A DNA stretch of 46,318 nt from Solirubrobacteraceae bacterium (GTDB taxonomy: Bacteria > Actinomycetota > Thermoleophilia > Solirubrobacterales > Solirubrobacteraceae). The notes under the pieces were generated by a model that did not search any database, was not told the DNA's origin, and worked only from the letters and a program-made list of their open reading frames with translations. A program made the translations under genes and the position numbers. Positions within the stretch are counted from its first letter, which is position 1. The number at the start of each line of letters is the position of its first letter. Shown here piece after piece: positions 23,824 through 32,243 of this stretch. The DNA lies in NCBI GenBank assembly GCA_017882375.1, contig JADGPP010000022.1, forward strand, positions 1 to 46,318, given 5' to 3'.

Positions 23824-24699
23824 ATGATGGCGCGCGTGAGCAGCGCGCCATCCAGCTCCCCCGACCCGCGCGAGCGGCCGATCGGCGTGTTCGATTCGGG
23901 GGTCGGCGGGCTGACGGTGCTGCACGAGCTGCTGGTGCAGCTGCCGCACGAGGACTTCCTGTATCTGGGCGACACGGCGCGCTTCCCCTACGGAGAGCGC
24001 TCGCCGGAGCAGTTGGCACAATTCTCCGCGGAGATCGCCGAGGAGCTGCTGCGCCGGCGCACGAAGCTGCTGGTCGTGGCGTGCAACTCGGCGACGGCGG
24101 CGGCGCTGCCGAGCCTGCGCCGGCGGATGCTCGAGACGACGCTCGGCGTCGACGTGCTCGGCGTGGTGCGCCCGGAGGCCTCGCAGGCGGTGGCGAGCAC
24201 GCGCACGGGGCGCATCGGCCTGCTGGCGACGCCGACGACGGTGCAGAGCGGCGCGTACGAGCAGGCGGTGCACGCGATCGACGCGCACGTGACGCTGTAC
24301 GCCGTCGCGTGCCCGGGCCTGGCGGCGATCATCCAGGCGGGCGAGCAGTTCGACCAGCGCGCGGTGCAGGCGGTGCGCGAGGCGTGCGAGCCGCTGCGCG
24401 AGGCGGACGTCGACACGGTGATCCTCGGCTGCACGCACTACCCGTTGATCCGCCCGATGCTGCAGCGGATGCTCGGCCCGCAGGTCGAGCTGATCAGCTC
24501 CGGCGCAGCGCTGGCGCGCCAGGTCGAGCACGCCCTGAGCACGCGCTCGCTGGGCAACCCGCGCAAGGGCGAGGGCGACTATCGCTTCCTTTGCACGGGC
24601 GACACCCAGACGTTCACAGATCTGGGCACGCGCTTTCTGCAGATGCCGCTCGGCGACGTCGAGCGCGTGCAGCTGGCGGCTGTGGAGGCGGTCGCGTGA
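23824..24699 (+). CDS. murI: Glutamate racemase MurI
   Basis: MurI makes D-glutamate for peptidoglycan without a cofactor. The 291-residue protein has [13 protein letters not shown] (Asp24), FPYGERS, the first catalytic cysteine in VACNSATA (C87) and the second in LGCTHYPL (C203, with His205). The N-terminal 15 residues are extra. ATG 23824 and ATG 23827 are adjacent. GTG at 23836 would give a length closer to the family, and no start has a clear Shine-Dalgarno. Its stop overlaps the rph start (GTGA). Confidence 0.94.
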   Translation: MMARVSSAPSSSPDPRERPIGVFDSGVGGLTVLHELLVQLPHEDFLYLGDTARFPYGERSPEQLAQFSAEIAEELLRRRTKLLVVACNSATAAALPSLRRRMLETTLGVDVLGVVRPEASQAVASTRTGRIGLLATPTTVQSGAYEQAVHAIDAHVTLYAVACPGLAAIIQAGEQFDQRAVQAVREACEPLREADVDTVILGCTHYPLIRPMLQRMLGPQVELISSGAALARQVEHALSTRSLGNPRKGEGDYRFLCTGDTQTFTDLGTRFLQMPLGDVERVQLAAVEAVA

Positions 24700-25451
24700 G
24701 CGAGCAGGGCGCGGTCACGCGCAGCTACGGGCGCGCCGCGGACGAGCTGCGCCCGACGGAGATCGAGCCCGGCTTCATGCGCACGGCGACCGGCTCGGCG
24801 CTGATCTCCGTCGGTGAGACGCGCGTGATCTGCACGGCCTCGGCGGAGGAGAGCGTGCCGCGCTGGATGGCGGGGCGGGGCAAGGGCTGGGTGACGGCTG
24901 AGTACGGGATGCTGCCGGCGTCGACCGGCCAGCGCAAGCAGCGCGACGCGACGCGCGGGCGCCTGGACGGGCGCACGGTGGAGATCCAGCGGCTGATCGG
25001 GCGCTCGCTGCGCGCGGTGATCGACTTCAAGGCGCTCGGCGAACGGACGATCTACCTGGACTGCGACGTTCTGCAGGCCGACGGCGGCACGCGCTGCGCG
25101 TCGATCACCGGCGCGTTCGTGGCGCTGTCGCTGGCGTGCGAGGCGCTGCGCGGCACGGGCGCGCTGGAGCGCTCGCCGCTGACGGGCTCGCTGGCGGCGG
25201 TCTCGTGCGGGATCGTCGGCGGCCGCGCGCTGCTCGACCTCGACTACTCCGAGGACTCCACGGCGGAGGTCGACGCGAACGTCGTCATGACCGGCGACGG
25301 CGGCCTGGTCGAGGTGCAGGCGACGGCCGAGCGCACGCCGCTGTCGCGTGCGCACCTGGACGAGCTGCTGGCGCTGGCGGCGGGGGGCATCGAGCAGCTG
25401 CGCGCCGCACAGGAGCAGGCGATCGCACAGGCGGCCTCCGCGGCCGCGTGA
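24696..25451 (+). CDS. rph: RNase PH
   Basis: RNase PH trims the 3' ends of tRNA precursors by phosphorolysis. The 251-residue protein shows [105 protein letters not shown] and [11 protein letters not shown]. It starts at GTG 24696, overlapping the murI stop by four bases. The order murI-rph-rdgB is common in actinobacteria. Confidence 0.95.
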   Translation: MSEQGAVTRSYGRAADELRPTEIEPGFMRTATGSALISVGETRVICTASAEESVPRWMAGRGKGWVTAEYGMLPASTGQRKQRDATRGRLDGRTVEIQRLIGRSLRAVIDFKALGERTIYLDCDVLQADGGTRCASITGAFVALSLACEALRGTGALERSPLTGSLAAVSCGIVGGRALLDLDYSEDSTAEVDANVVMTGDGGLVEVQATAERTPLSRAHLDELLALAAGGIEQLRAAQEQAIAQAASAAA

Positions 25452-25470
25452 TCGCAGCGAAGGCGCCCGC

Positions 25471-26073
25471 GTGAAGCTGCTGCTGGCCTCGCACAACGAG
25501 CACAAGCGGCGCGAGTTCGCTCGCCTGCTGCCCGACGACGCCGGCGCCGAGCGATGGACGCTGCAGTCGCTGCCCGGCGCGGTGGACCTGCCGCCGGAGG
25601 ACGGCGAGAGCTTCGCCGAGAACGCCCTCGGCAAGGCGCGCGCGGCGGCGGCGGGCACGGGCCGGGCGAGCATCGCCGACGACTCGGGCATCGAGGTGGC
25701 GGCGCTCGGCGGCGCGCCGGGCGTGCGCTCGGCGCGCTACGCGGGAGACGATGCGACAGACGAGCAGAACCTCGACAAGCTGCTGCGCGAGGCGCCGGCT
25801 CACAGCGCGCTTCAGTACGTGTGCGCGATCGCCTACGTCGACCCGAGGCTGGGCGTGGAGCGGGTCTTTGAGGGACGCTGCGCGGGGCGCCTGTCAGACG
25901 ATCCGCGCGGGGAGCGGGGGTTCGGCTATGACCCGGCGTTCGTGCCCGACGACGGTCCGGACGGGCTGACGATGGCCGAGCTGAGCGACGAGCAGAAGGA
26001 CGCGATCAGCCACCGCGGTCGCGCCGCGCGGGCGCTGTTCGCGTGGCTGGCGCAGGCTCCGGTCGACCTCTAG
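25471..26073 (+). CDS. rdgB: RdgB/HAM1 non-canonical purine NTP pyrophosphatase
   Basis: This 200-residue house-cleaning enzyme hydrolyses dITP, XTP and similar nucleotides to monophosphates. Signature segments are LLLASHNEHKRREF, SFAENALGKARAAA, ADDSGIEVAALGGAPGVRSA, GRCAGRLSDDPRGERGFGYD and FAELSDEQKDAISHRGRA-type (MAELSDEQKDAISHRGRAAR). It starts at GTG 25471, 19 bases after rph. Confidence 0.95.
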   Translation: MKLLLASHNEHKRREFARLLPDDAGAERWTLQSLPGAVDLPPEDGESFAENALGKARAAAAGTGRASIADDSGIEVAALGGAPGVRSARYAGDDATDEQNLDKLLREAPAHSALQYVCAIAYVDPRLGVERVFEGRCAGRLSDDPRGERGFGYDPAFVPDDGPDGLTMAELSDEQKDAISHRGRAARALFAWLAQAPVDL

Positions 26074-26084
26074 CTACGGGGGGT

Positions 26085-26096
26085 TTGGCGAAACTC
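26085..26096. repeat. Left copy of a 12-bp inverted repeat
   Basis: TTGGCGAAACTC here is repeated in inverted orientation at 27318-27329. The two copies bracket the transposase remnant and the lower-GC secreted-protein gene. Such a pair could mark the ends of an inserted segment, though 12 bases is short. Confidence 0.4.
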
Positions 26097-26102
26097 ATAG
26101 GC

Positions 26103-26230
26103 CCCGGCGGACCTTCCGCTCGCTTGGACGGTCGAGACTGCCAAGGACGCCGAGCAGACGTTCACGCTCGGACTCATCGACGCTGCCCGCGAGCGCGGGG
26201 CCCTGCTGCCGACACGGGGCGCGTGGTCTC
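26103..26230 (+). pseudogene. Remnant of a DDE transposase
   Basis: In one plus-strand frame the sequence reads LPLAWTVETAKDAEQTFTLG then LIDAARERGALLPTRGAWS. This resembles the part of IS1182/IS5-type DDE transposases that reads, from memory, LPLAW-x-V-x-TA-x-D-x-E-x-TF, followed by LLDAARARG. A stop codon lies just upstream and no transposase start, DDE triad or C-terminus is present, so it is a fragment of about 40 codons. The assignment rests on recall of the motif. Confidence 0.55.
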
Positions 26231-26252
26231 GGCGGTCTAGCTCATTTAGCGC

Positions 26253-27230
26253 CTACAGCCCGGCGAGGCTCGCCGTGGCAATTCGATTCTGCTGATGGCG
26301 CTCGGCGCATTCGACCGGGCAGTTTTCTATCGCGAAGAGCGCAGCTCGGGTGTGTGTCACAGCCAGGAAGCTATAGCGGCTGCGCCAGCGCCAACGATGC
26401 CGAGTGTCAAGGCTCTCCGCGTTCAGGATGCTCCCATGATCCACCCATGTGACGATTCCGCTCCCGAACTGCCCACCCTTCAGGAGGTGGGTACTGAGGA
26501 TCAGCGCCCGTGCGCTGCCGCAACGCCAGGCCAGCAATGTTTCCCCGCTTTCCAATACGACCCAGTTGCGCGAGACTCCGACGACTCCGGCGAGTTCGGG
26601 GGGTTCTTCCGCCCCAAGTTTCCTGCTGGGTCGTCGCACCGGGCGGCAGAGTGGCCGTACTGGCCTAGCCGCGTCACGGTCGAAGTAGGTGGTGGCCGAT
26701 TCCTTGAATCCCCTGAAGATCGCGCCGCTCGTAGGATTGAAGAGGACTTCTTGGTGTTCCCTGTAGCCACCGCTCACGAGAGAAATCCAAGTGGAGCCAA
26801 ATCCCGACGCGTAGAGTTCATCGGGAAATACAGCTTCGGTGGTCGCGCCCGTCCGGACGTTGCTGATCTTTATCTGCCGCGGCACCCCTGGCACCGAACA
26901 TTCCTGAAGCAGACGCGAATGCGAAAGCGCAACTGTTCGCCAGAACGACCGTCTCAGCGCCCCGTCGCCTTCACGTTCCTCACGGCATTGCGTTCGAGGA
27001 ATCGTGTGGCGCACGCCACTCGCCGTATCGAGGACGACGAGCGCCTGTTCGTCAAACGGCAGCGCGGTCCCCCCCGTCGTGTCAAACGCGACGTAGCGCT
27101 GGCCATCGGACCTGAGGAGCGTGTCCGCGACGCCCGGCACCGGGCTTAGTGCTGGACGGCGCGTTGCGGCAGATGCTGGGAGCGCACAAAAAGCCAGCAC
27201 TAGGCCGCATATCCCCACCGCTCGCAGCAT
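26253..27230 (-). CDS. Secreted orphan protein of unknown function, lower GC than neighbours
   Basis: The 325-residue protein has a signal peptide MLRAVGICGLVLAFCALPAS and a mature part that may form WD/beta-propeller-like strands (RYVAFDTTGGTALPF, QALVVLDTASGVRHTIP, WVVLESGETLLAWRCG, GSGIVTWVDHGSILN). I recognise no family or catalytic motif. Codon use has many A/T third positions, clearly unlike the flanking genes, and a transposase remnant lies next to its 3' end, so horizontal origin is likely. GTG 27236 is an alternative start. A TAGTCT box just upstream suggests a leaderless or short-leader transcript. A palindrome CCAAGGTCTTGG (27253-27264) overlaps the promoter area. Confidence 0.68.
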   Translation of the reverse strand: MLRAVGICGLVLAFCALPASAATRRPALSPVPGVADTLLRSDGQRYVAFDTTGGTALPFDEQALVVLDTASGVRHTIPRTQCREEREGDGALRRSFWRTVALSHSRLLQECSVPGVPRQIKISNVRTGATTEAVFPDELYASGFGSTWISLVSGGYREHQEVLFNPTSGAIFRGFKESATTYFDRDAARPVRPLCRPVRRPSRKLGAEEPPELAGVVGVSRNWVVLESGETLLAWRCGSARALILSTHLLKGGQFGSGIVTWVDHGSILNAESLDTRHRWRWRSRYSFLAVTHTRAALFAIENCPVECAERHQQNRIATASLAGL

Positions 27231-27317
27231 CAGCACCAACAAGACTACGCGCCCAAGGTCTTGGTTAGAGCGGGAGCGGGAACTTTCTCGGACATCGAGA
27301 GGTCGTAGCTCCACGCC

Positions 27318-27372
27318 GAGTTTCGCCAATCGTTTCGCCAATCCCTCTAGGGCCTCTCGCCGGCCTCTCGCC
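27318..27372. repeat. Right inverted-repeat copy and two adjacent tandem duplications
   Basis: The 12-mer GTTTCGCCAATC occurs twice in a row (27320-27331 and 27332-27343). Just beyond, the 11-mer GGCCTCTCGCC also occurs twice in a row (27351-27361 and 27362-27372). GAGTTTCGCCAA at 27318-27329 is the inverse of 26085-26096. Fresh-looking small duplications at the edge of the alien gene suggest a junction. Confidence 0.6.
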
Positions 27373-27377
27373 GGCGA

Positions 27378-27518
27378 TCAGAGCAGGTTGATCGCGGCGG
27401 CGATCGCGACGGCGAGGCCGAGGCCGGCGTAGCCGTGGTAGCCGCTGAGCAGCAGCAGCAGGCCGGTGAGCAGCGCCACGAACACGGTTGCTACCCAGGC
27501 GATGCGGGTGACGCTCAT
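27378..27518 (-). CDS. 46-residue two-helix membrane protein
   Basis: The small frame starts MSVTRIAWVATVFVALLTGL and ends AGLGLAVAIAAAINLL, giving two hydrophobic helices separated by SGYHGYAG. That pattern is not expected by chance in a shadow frame. No Shine-Dalgarno is clear. The function is unknown. It lies divergent from the HU gene. Confidence 0.55.
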   Translation of the reverse strand: MSVTRIAWVATVFVALLTGLLLLLSGYHGYAGLGLAVAIAAAINLL

Positions 27519-27629
27519 CGGAGCATTCTTGCCGATCGACGCGTCCTCACGTGGTCGTGAGCGGGTCTGGCGCCCGTCCGCGCATGGTGTTAGCGTCGAA
27601 TCCATGGTTTCGACAACGAGGAGGGCCAA

Positions 27630-27908
27630 GTGACGAAGGCCGAGCTGGTCGACCAGGTGGCGGATCGCGCCGCGCTGACCAAGCAGGATGCCGGGCGGGC
27701 CGTGGACGCGGTGCTTGCCACGGTCGAGGATGCGCTGCGCCGCGGCAGCGAGGTCACGGTGGCAGGATTCGGAAAGTTCCACGTCAGCGATCGCGGCGCG
27801 CGGATGGGCGTCAACCCGCGCACGGGCGAGCGCATCCAGATCGCCGCCTCGCGGGTGCCGCGCTTCACTGCTGGCAGCGGGCTGAAGAGCGCGGTGAAGG
27901 GCCGCTGA
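27630..27908 (+). CDS. hup: HU-family DNA-binding protein
   Basis: HU bends and compacts chromosomal DNA. The 92-residue protein is of family length, with MTKAELVDQVADRAALTKQD, VTVAGFGKFHVSDRGARMGV and NPRTGERIQIAASRVPRFTA. It has no Lys/Ala-rich tail of the mycobacterial HupB kind. The start is GTG 27630 with a strong GAGGAGG seven bases upstream. A TAGCGT -10-like box lies near 27590. Its stop overlaps the probable CTG start of pyrF. Confidence 0.95.
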   Translation: MTKAELVDQVADRAALTKQDAGRAVDAVLATVEDALRRGSEVTVAGFGKFHVSDRGARMGVNPRTGERIQIAASRVPRFTAGSGLKSAVKGR

Positions 27909-28870
27909 GCCTGGCGGTCTCCTTTGCGGACACGCTCGCCGCGCGAGTGGCCGAGCGCGAGTCGCAGATCGTGCTCGGACTGGACCCCGATCCGGGCGCG
28001 CTGTGGCCGCCGCACGGCGTTGCGAAAGAGGGCGGGGCGGCGGAAGTCTCGCGGCCGGCGGAGCGAGCGGCCACGGCAGTGCTTGCGCACTGCCGTGCGG
28101 TGATCGACGCGACGGCGCAGGCGGTCGTCGCGGTCAAGCTGCAGCTGGCGCGCTTTGAGCTGCTCGGCGCGCCCGGATGGGCGGCGCTGGCGGCCGTCGC
28201 CGCACACGCGCGGTCGCTTGGCCTGCTGGTGATCGCCGACGGCAAGCGCGGCGACATCGACGTGAGCGCCGGCGCGTACGCCGCTGCGCTGCTCGGCGGC
28301 GCCGACAGCCCGTTCGGCAGGCTCGACGGGCTGGGTGCGGATCTGGTGACGGTCAACCCGCTGATGGGCGTCGACGCATTGGCGCCGTTTGTGGCGGCCG
28401 CCCGCGCCAGCGGCGCGGGCGTGCTGGTGCTCGTGCGCACATCCAATCCGGGCGCCGCCGACGTCGAGGATCTGAACGTCGAGGGCGGCGGGGCGGTATG
28501 GGAGCGGATCGCAGTGATCGTCGATCGGCTGGGCGCCGCGGGCGTCGGGGCGGCGGGGCTGAGCGACGTCGGCGCCGTCGTCGGGGCGACCGAGCCGGGC
28601 CATCTGGCGCGGGCTCGCGAGCTGATGCCGTGCGCGACGTTCCTGCTTCCCGGCGTGGGCGCGCAGGGCGGGCGCGTGGAGGATCTCGCCGCGGCCTTCG
28701 CACCCGGTCGCGCGGGTGGCCTGGTCACGGCCTCGCGCAGCATCGCCGGGGCGTATCTGGCAAGCGGCGGGACGCCCGAGGGCGCCGCGCGCGCAGAGGC
28801 CGAGCGCCTGCGGGAGAGCGCGTGGGAAATCTCTGGCGAGGGCGTCGACAGACGTCCGCTAGCCTTGTGA
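27905..28870 (+). CDS. pyrF: Orotidine 5'-phosphate decarboxylase PyrF (type 2), probable CTG start
   Basis: PyrF catalyses the last step of UMP synthesis. The protein shows IVLGLDPDPG, VAVKLQLARFELLG, the catalytic LVIADGKRGDIDVSAGAYA, TVNPLMGVDAL, VLVRTSNPGA, FLLPGVGAQGG and the phosphate-site VTASRSIAGAY. The long form with an insert after LDPDPG is the actinobacterial/mycobacterial type. The conserved N-terminus SFADTLAARVAERES lies upstream of the first GTG (27947). The only start that includes it with a Shine-Dalgarno (GAAGG) is CTG 27905, overlapping the HU stop as CTGA. CTG 27911 is also possible. Confidence 0.9.
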   Translation: MSLAVSFADTLAARVAERESQIVLGLDPDPGALWPPHGVAKEGGAAEVSRPAERAATAVLAHCRAVIDATAQAVVAVKLQLARFELLGAPGWAALAAVAAHARSLGLLVIADGKRGDIDVSAGAYAAALLGGADSPFGRLDGLGADLVTVNPLMGVDALAPFVAAARASGAGVLVLVRTSNPGAADVEDLNVEGGGAVWERIAVIVDRLGAAGVGAAGLSDVGAVVGATEPGHLARARELMPCATFLLPGVGAQGGRVEDLAAAFAPGRAGGLVTASRSIAGAYLASGGTPEGAARAEAERLRESAWEISGEGVDRRPLAL

Positions 28871-28920
28871 AGCGCTCGGCACCGTCCACGCCCGGGCCAG
28901 AAGGTTGGTGAGGAGGCAGA

Positions 28921-29880
28921 ATGATCATTACGGTCACGCTCAACGCAGCGATCGACAAGTCGCTGTCGGTGCCGAACTTCCGCCTCGGAAGGCGCCACCG
29001 CACGGTCGAGCAGCGGACGATGGCCGGCGGTAAGGGCGTCAACATCGCGCGCACGCTGAAGGCGCTCGGCCAGCCGGTGATCGCGACGGGCTTTGCGGGC
29101 GGCGCCACGGGCACGCACATCGTCGAGCAGCTCACCGAAGAGTCGATCCTCAACGACTTCGTGCGCATCCGCGAGGAGTCGCGCACGAACACTTCGGTGC
29201 TCGACCCGACGACGGGCGAGCAGACGGAGATCAACGAACGCGGGCCGGCGGTCTCCGAGCGCGAGGTGGAGCTGTTTCGCGACAAGCTCCTGTACCTGGC
29301 GCGCGGCGCGGCGATCGTCGTGTTCGCCGGCTCGCTGCCGCGCGGCGTGGAGCCGGATCTCTACGCGGGGCTGATCCACGATCTTGAGCGCCTGGACGTG
29401 ACGACGGTGATCGACACCGACGGCGAGCCGCTGCGTCAGGCGGTGCGCGCCGAGCCCGACGTCGTCTCGCCGAACGTGCTCGAGGCCGAGGAACTCGTCG
29501 GGCACGAGTTCTCGGGCGAGGATGAGCGCGCGCAGGTCGTGCGCGAGATCGTCGCGCTGGGGCCGCACGAGGCGATCATGACGCTGCCCGACGGCTGCAT
29601 CGCGCAGGTGCTCGTCGACGGCCACCTGCGCAGCAAACGCGCGCGCATCGAGCCACGCGAGCCGATCGCCAGGCGCGGCTCCGGCGACGCGTTCCTGGCC
29701 GGCTATGTGGCAGCGCGCTACGAGGGCCGCCAGCCCGACCACTGCCTGCGCCTGGGCGTGGCCTGCGGCGCGGAGTCCACGGGCCGTCTGGAAGCCGGTC
29801 TGATCGACCCGCGCGAGGCGCGGCGGCTGATGGGCGACGTCGAGCTGTCCTCAACGGAGGTCGCCGCCGAGGTCGGCTGA
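28921..29880 (+). CDS. PfkB-family hexose-phosphate kinase (1-phosphofructokinase-like)
   Basis: The 319-residue kinase belongs to the 1-phosphofructokinase/tagatose-6-phosphate branch of PfkB. It starts MIITVTLNAAIDKSLSVPNF and contains AGGKGVNIARTLKALG, FAGSLPRGVEPDLYA, VVSPNVLEAEELVG and the catalytic GSGDAFLAGY (Asp256). Branch and exact sugar (fructose 1-phosphate, fructose 6-phosphate or other) cannot be decided; no PTS genes are nearby. GAGGAGG lies seven bases before ATG. Confidence 0.9.
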   Translation: MIITVTLNAAIDKSLSVPNFRLGRRHRTVEQRTMAGGKGVNIARTLKALGQPVIATGFAGGATGTHIVEQLTEESILNDFVRIREESRTNTSVLDPTTGEQTEINERGPAVSEREVELFRDKLLYLARGAAIVVFAGSLPRGVEPDLYAGLIHDLERLDVTTVIDTDGEPLRQAVRAEPDVVSPNVLEAEELVGHEFSGEDERAQVVREIVALGPHEAIMTLPDGCIAQVLVDGHLRSKRARIEPREPIARRGSGDAFLAGYVAARYEGRQPDHCLRLGVACGAESTGRLEAGLIDPREARRLMGDVELSSTEVAAEVG

Positions 29881-29897
29881 GCATACGCTCAGCCGAC
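29872..29897. terminator. Strong stem-loop between convergent pfkB-like and ABM-like genes
   Basis: GTCGGCTGAGC (29872-29882) and GCTCAGCCGAC (29887-29897) form a perfect 11-base stem with loop ATAC. The left arm includes the last two codons and stop of the kinase. It can serve both strands. Confidence 0.7.
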
Positions 29898-29909
29898 TCG
29901 TGGCGCTCG

Positions 29910-30185
29910 TCAGCCGACGATGACGTTGTGGATCTCGGCGACCATCGGCTCGCCCGGGTCGGTGCCGAGCTCGGTCATGATCGGGATGAGCGTCTCGCCG
30001 AACTTGTCGAAGGACTCCTGCGAGTCCCAAACGTCGAACACGTTCAGTCCACCCTCGCCGGTGAAGGCGCAGTGGTAAGAGCGACCGGCAGGGGCGCCCT
30101 GGCCGGCCGCGTCTAGCCGGCGAATCGCCTCGTCGTACTGCTCCTTGCTGAACGACTGAGGGGCGAAGTAGAAGCAGAGTGCCAT
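29910..30185 (-). CDS. Small ABM-like (dimeric alpha/beta barrel) protein
   Basis: The 91-residue protein (MALCFYFAPQSFSKEQYDEA, YHCAFTGEGGLNVFDVWDSQ, ESFDKFGETLIPIMTELG) has the strand-helix layout of antibiotic biosynthesis monooxygenase-like or Dabb proteins. It lacks residues that would fix an activity. GGGAG eight bases before ATG supports the start. It is monocistronic, with a palindrome over its -10. Confidence 0.75.
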   Translation of the reverse strand: MALCFYFAPQSFSKEQYDEAIRRLDAAGQGAPAGRSYHCAFTGEGGLNVFDVWDSQESFDKFGETLIPIMTELGTDPGEPMVAEIHNVIVG

Positions 30186-30215
30186 GGAGTTCTCCCTATC
30201 GTTGGGGGCTGGTGG

Positions 30216-30233
30216 CTCGACTCTACTGTCGAG
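30216..30233 (-). promoter_or_regulatory. Palindrome over the -10 of the ABM-like gene
   Basis: CTCGAC-N6-GTCGAG is a perfect inverted repeat. On the minus strand its centre contains TAGAGT, a plausible -10 about 30 bases before the ATG. A repressor bound here would block transcription. It could instead be a simple hairpin. Confidence 0.4.
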
Positions 30234-30296
30234 GTCGCGCCGCTGGCTGGCGATACGCCAAGAGCCCGCTCTCAGGGTGCACGCCGCCGGGAGATG

Positions 30297-31184
30297 TCAA
30301 CCGCCGGCGACGTCGCGTCGCAGGAACACGAGGTAGGCGCCGGCCAGGCAAGGCACGGCGTACAGCGCGCAGACCCACAGCGAATGCAGGATCGGGCCCC
30401 AGTCGGTGGGTGTGCGCAGCAGGCCCTGCCAGCTGTTGTACTCGGTCGTCAGCAGGTACGGCTTGGCGCCCTCCAAGCCGGGGATCACGGGTATCAGAGC
30501 GAGCACCAGCGTGACCGCCAGCGTGCCGACGACGGCGGCTGCGCTGTTGTGGGTGACGGTCGACAGCAGCACGCCGATGCTGACAACGGCGGCGATCGGA
30601 ATCAGGTAGCAGGCGTTGGCGGCGAGCACCAGCAGCAGGGCTTCGCCGGGCGGTACGACCGAGCCGGAGAAGGTGGTCACGTGGTTAAAGCCCCACGAGG
30701 CGACCCCGGCGATCGTCGCGACGATCGCCGACACGAATACGACGACGGCGGCATACGTCAGCGCCGCGAGCGTCTTGGCGGCGAACACCTGGCCGCGATC
30801 GACCGAGCGCGTGAGGATCGTCTTCAGCGTGCCGTTGCCGTCCTCGGTTGCGACGATGTCCCCGGCGACGAGAACGACCGCCAGCGGCAGGAAGAAGGCG
30901 CCCTCGAAGATCAGCGTGAGCACGGGCGTGGCGAGCCCCGACTGCGTGATCTGCGCGAAGAAGATGTTCCCGCCTTCGTGGCCGTGGTGGTGGCGAAGAT
31001 GCTGGGCGACGACGAACAGCAGCGGGAACACCATGCCGATCGCCAGGCCCAGATACGTGCGCTTCTGCGCGATCAGCTTGCGCAGCTCCCAGCGCCAGAT
31101 CGTCAGCGTGCCGGGGCGCCGCAGCGCCGAGGCGATGCCTCCGGGCGCGGCGATCGCCGGCGGCGATGCGGCGGCGGCGCTCAT
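30297..31184 (-). CDS. ABC-2 type transporter permease
   Basis: The 295-residue protein has an N-terminal coupling helix (LTIWRWELRKLIAQKRTYLG) and six hydrophobic helices, for example LAIGMVFPLLFVVAQHL, TLIFEGAFFLPLAVVLVAGD and IPIAAVVSIGVLLSTVTHNS. The cytoplasmic loop ATEDGNGTLKTILTRSVDR is typical of ABC-2 exporters. It forms a pair with the ATPase encoded upstream, with a four-base ATGA overlap. The substrate is unknown; drug, peptide or lipid export is typical. Confidence 0.92.
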   Translation of the reverse strand: MSAAAASPPAIAAPGGIASALRRPGTLTIWRWELRKLIAQKRTYLGLAIGMVFPLLFVVAQHLRHHHGHEGGNIFFAQITQSGLATPVLTLIFEGAFFLPLAVVLVAGDIVATEDGNGTLKTILTRSVDRGQVFAAKTLAALTYAAVVVFVSAIVATIAGVASWGFNHVTTFSGSVVPPGEALLLVLAANACYLIPIAAVVSIGVLLSTVTHNSAAAVVGTLAVTLVLALIPVIPGLEGAKPYLLTTEYNSWQGLLRTPTDWGPILHSLWVCALYAVPCLAGAYLVFLRRDVAGG

Positions 31185-32191
31185 CCGACCTGCACCGCGT
31201 CGCGCGCGGCGGTCTGCGCCGGCGTCGCGTCGAGCGAGCCGTCCGCCGAGCCGTCCGCCGCGTCGCCCTCGGTGAGCCGGAAGAACAGGTCCTCGAGCGT
31301 CGCCAGCTCGGGAGTCAGCGCGAGTATTCCCACGCCGGCGTGCGCCAGCGCGAGCGACAGCGCGCCGACCGCGGGCTCCTCCGCCTGAAAGCCGAGTCCG
31401 TGCTCGCCGGCGGCCGCATGCTCGATGCCGGTCTGCTCGCCGAGGACGCCCAGCGCGCGCGTGTCGTCGGTCGTGCGCAGGCGATAGCCGGCCCCGCCCT
31501 GGCGGCGCAGGTCGGCGAGCGCGCCCTCGTAGACGACGCGACCGGAGTCGACGATGGCGACGCGGTCGCACAGTTCCTGCACCTCGGGCAACTGGTGGCT
31601 GGAGAGCAGCACGGTGATCCCTTCGCCGGCCAGACGGCGGATCAGCAGGCGCATGTCGCGCATCCCACCTGGATCCAGGCCGGTCGCCGGCTCGTCGAGG
31701 ATCAGCAGCCGCGGGCGGCGCAGCAGCGCCGCGGCGATGCCCAGGCGCTGCTTCATGCCGTGCGAGTATCCGCCGACGCGATGGGCGGCGCGCGGCGTGA
31801 GCTCGACGATCTCGAGCACCTCGCCGATGCGCTCACGCGCGCCGCCGCCGTCGAGGGCGGCGAGCAGTTCGAGGTTCTTACGCGCGCTGAGGTACGGGTA
31901 GAAGCGCGGCGCCTCGACGAACCCCGCGACGCCTTCCAGCGCCCGCGCGCCCTGGCGCAGCGGGTCGCGCCCGAACAGCTCCACGCTGCCCTCGCTCGGC
32001 GTGATCAGCCCGAGGGCCATGCGCAGCGTGGTCGTCTTGCCGGCGCCGTTTGGCCCAAGGAAGCCGTACACGTCGCCTGCGCGCACGTTCAAGTCGACGT
32101 GATCGACCGCCAGCACCTCGTCATACCGCTTGACCAGCCCGCGAGCGCGGACCGGCGGCGCCTGCTCGCCGCTGACTGCGTCCTCAGTCAC
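31181..32191 (-). CDS. ABC exporter ATP-binding protein (DrrA/CcmA-like)
   Basis: The 336-residue ATPase has Walker A GFLGPNGAGKTTT, Q-loop region VEAPRFYPYLSARKNL, a variant signature YSHGMKQRLGI, Walker B LLILDEPATGLDP and H-loop LLSSHQLPEVQ. A C-terminal regulatory domain of about 100 residues follows. The start is GTG 32191 (GTG ACT GAG GAC). It energises the ABC-2 permease encoded next. Confidence 0.93.
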   Translation of the reverse strand: MTEDAVSGEQAPPVRARGLVKRYDEVLAVDHVDLNVRAGDVYGFLGPNGAGKTTTLRMALGLITPSEGSVELFGRDPLRQGARALEGVAGFVEAPRFYPYLSARKNLELLAALDGGGARERIGEVLEIVELTPRAAHRVGGYSHGMKQRLGIAAALLRRPRLLILDEPATGLDPGGMRDMRLLIRRLAGEGITVLLSSHQLPEVQELCDRVAIVDSGRVVYEGALADLRRQGGAGYRLRTTDDTRALGVLGEQTGIEHAAAGEHGLGFQAEEPAVGALSLALAHAGVGILALTPELATLEDLFFRLTEGDAADGSADGSLDATPAQTAARDAVQVG

Positions 32192-32243
32192 GCTCCGTGC
32201 GTCCTTGCCGGCAACGACGATGCGTCCGCCGTGCAGCGCACGA

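Noticed and set aside
23799-24531. N-terminal extension of the glycosyltransferase frame
   Set aside because: It is antisense to murI and lacks GT features; the GT-B fold begins at [12 protein letters not shown].
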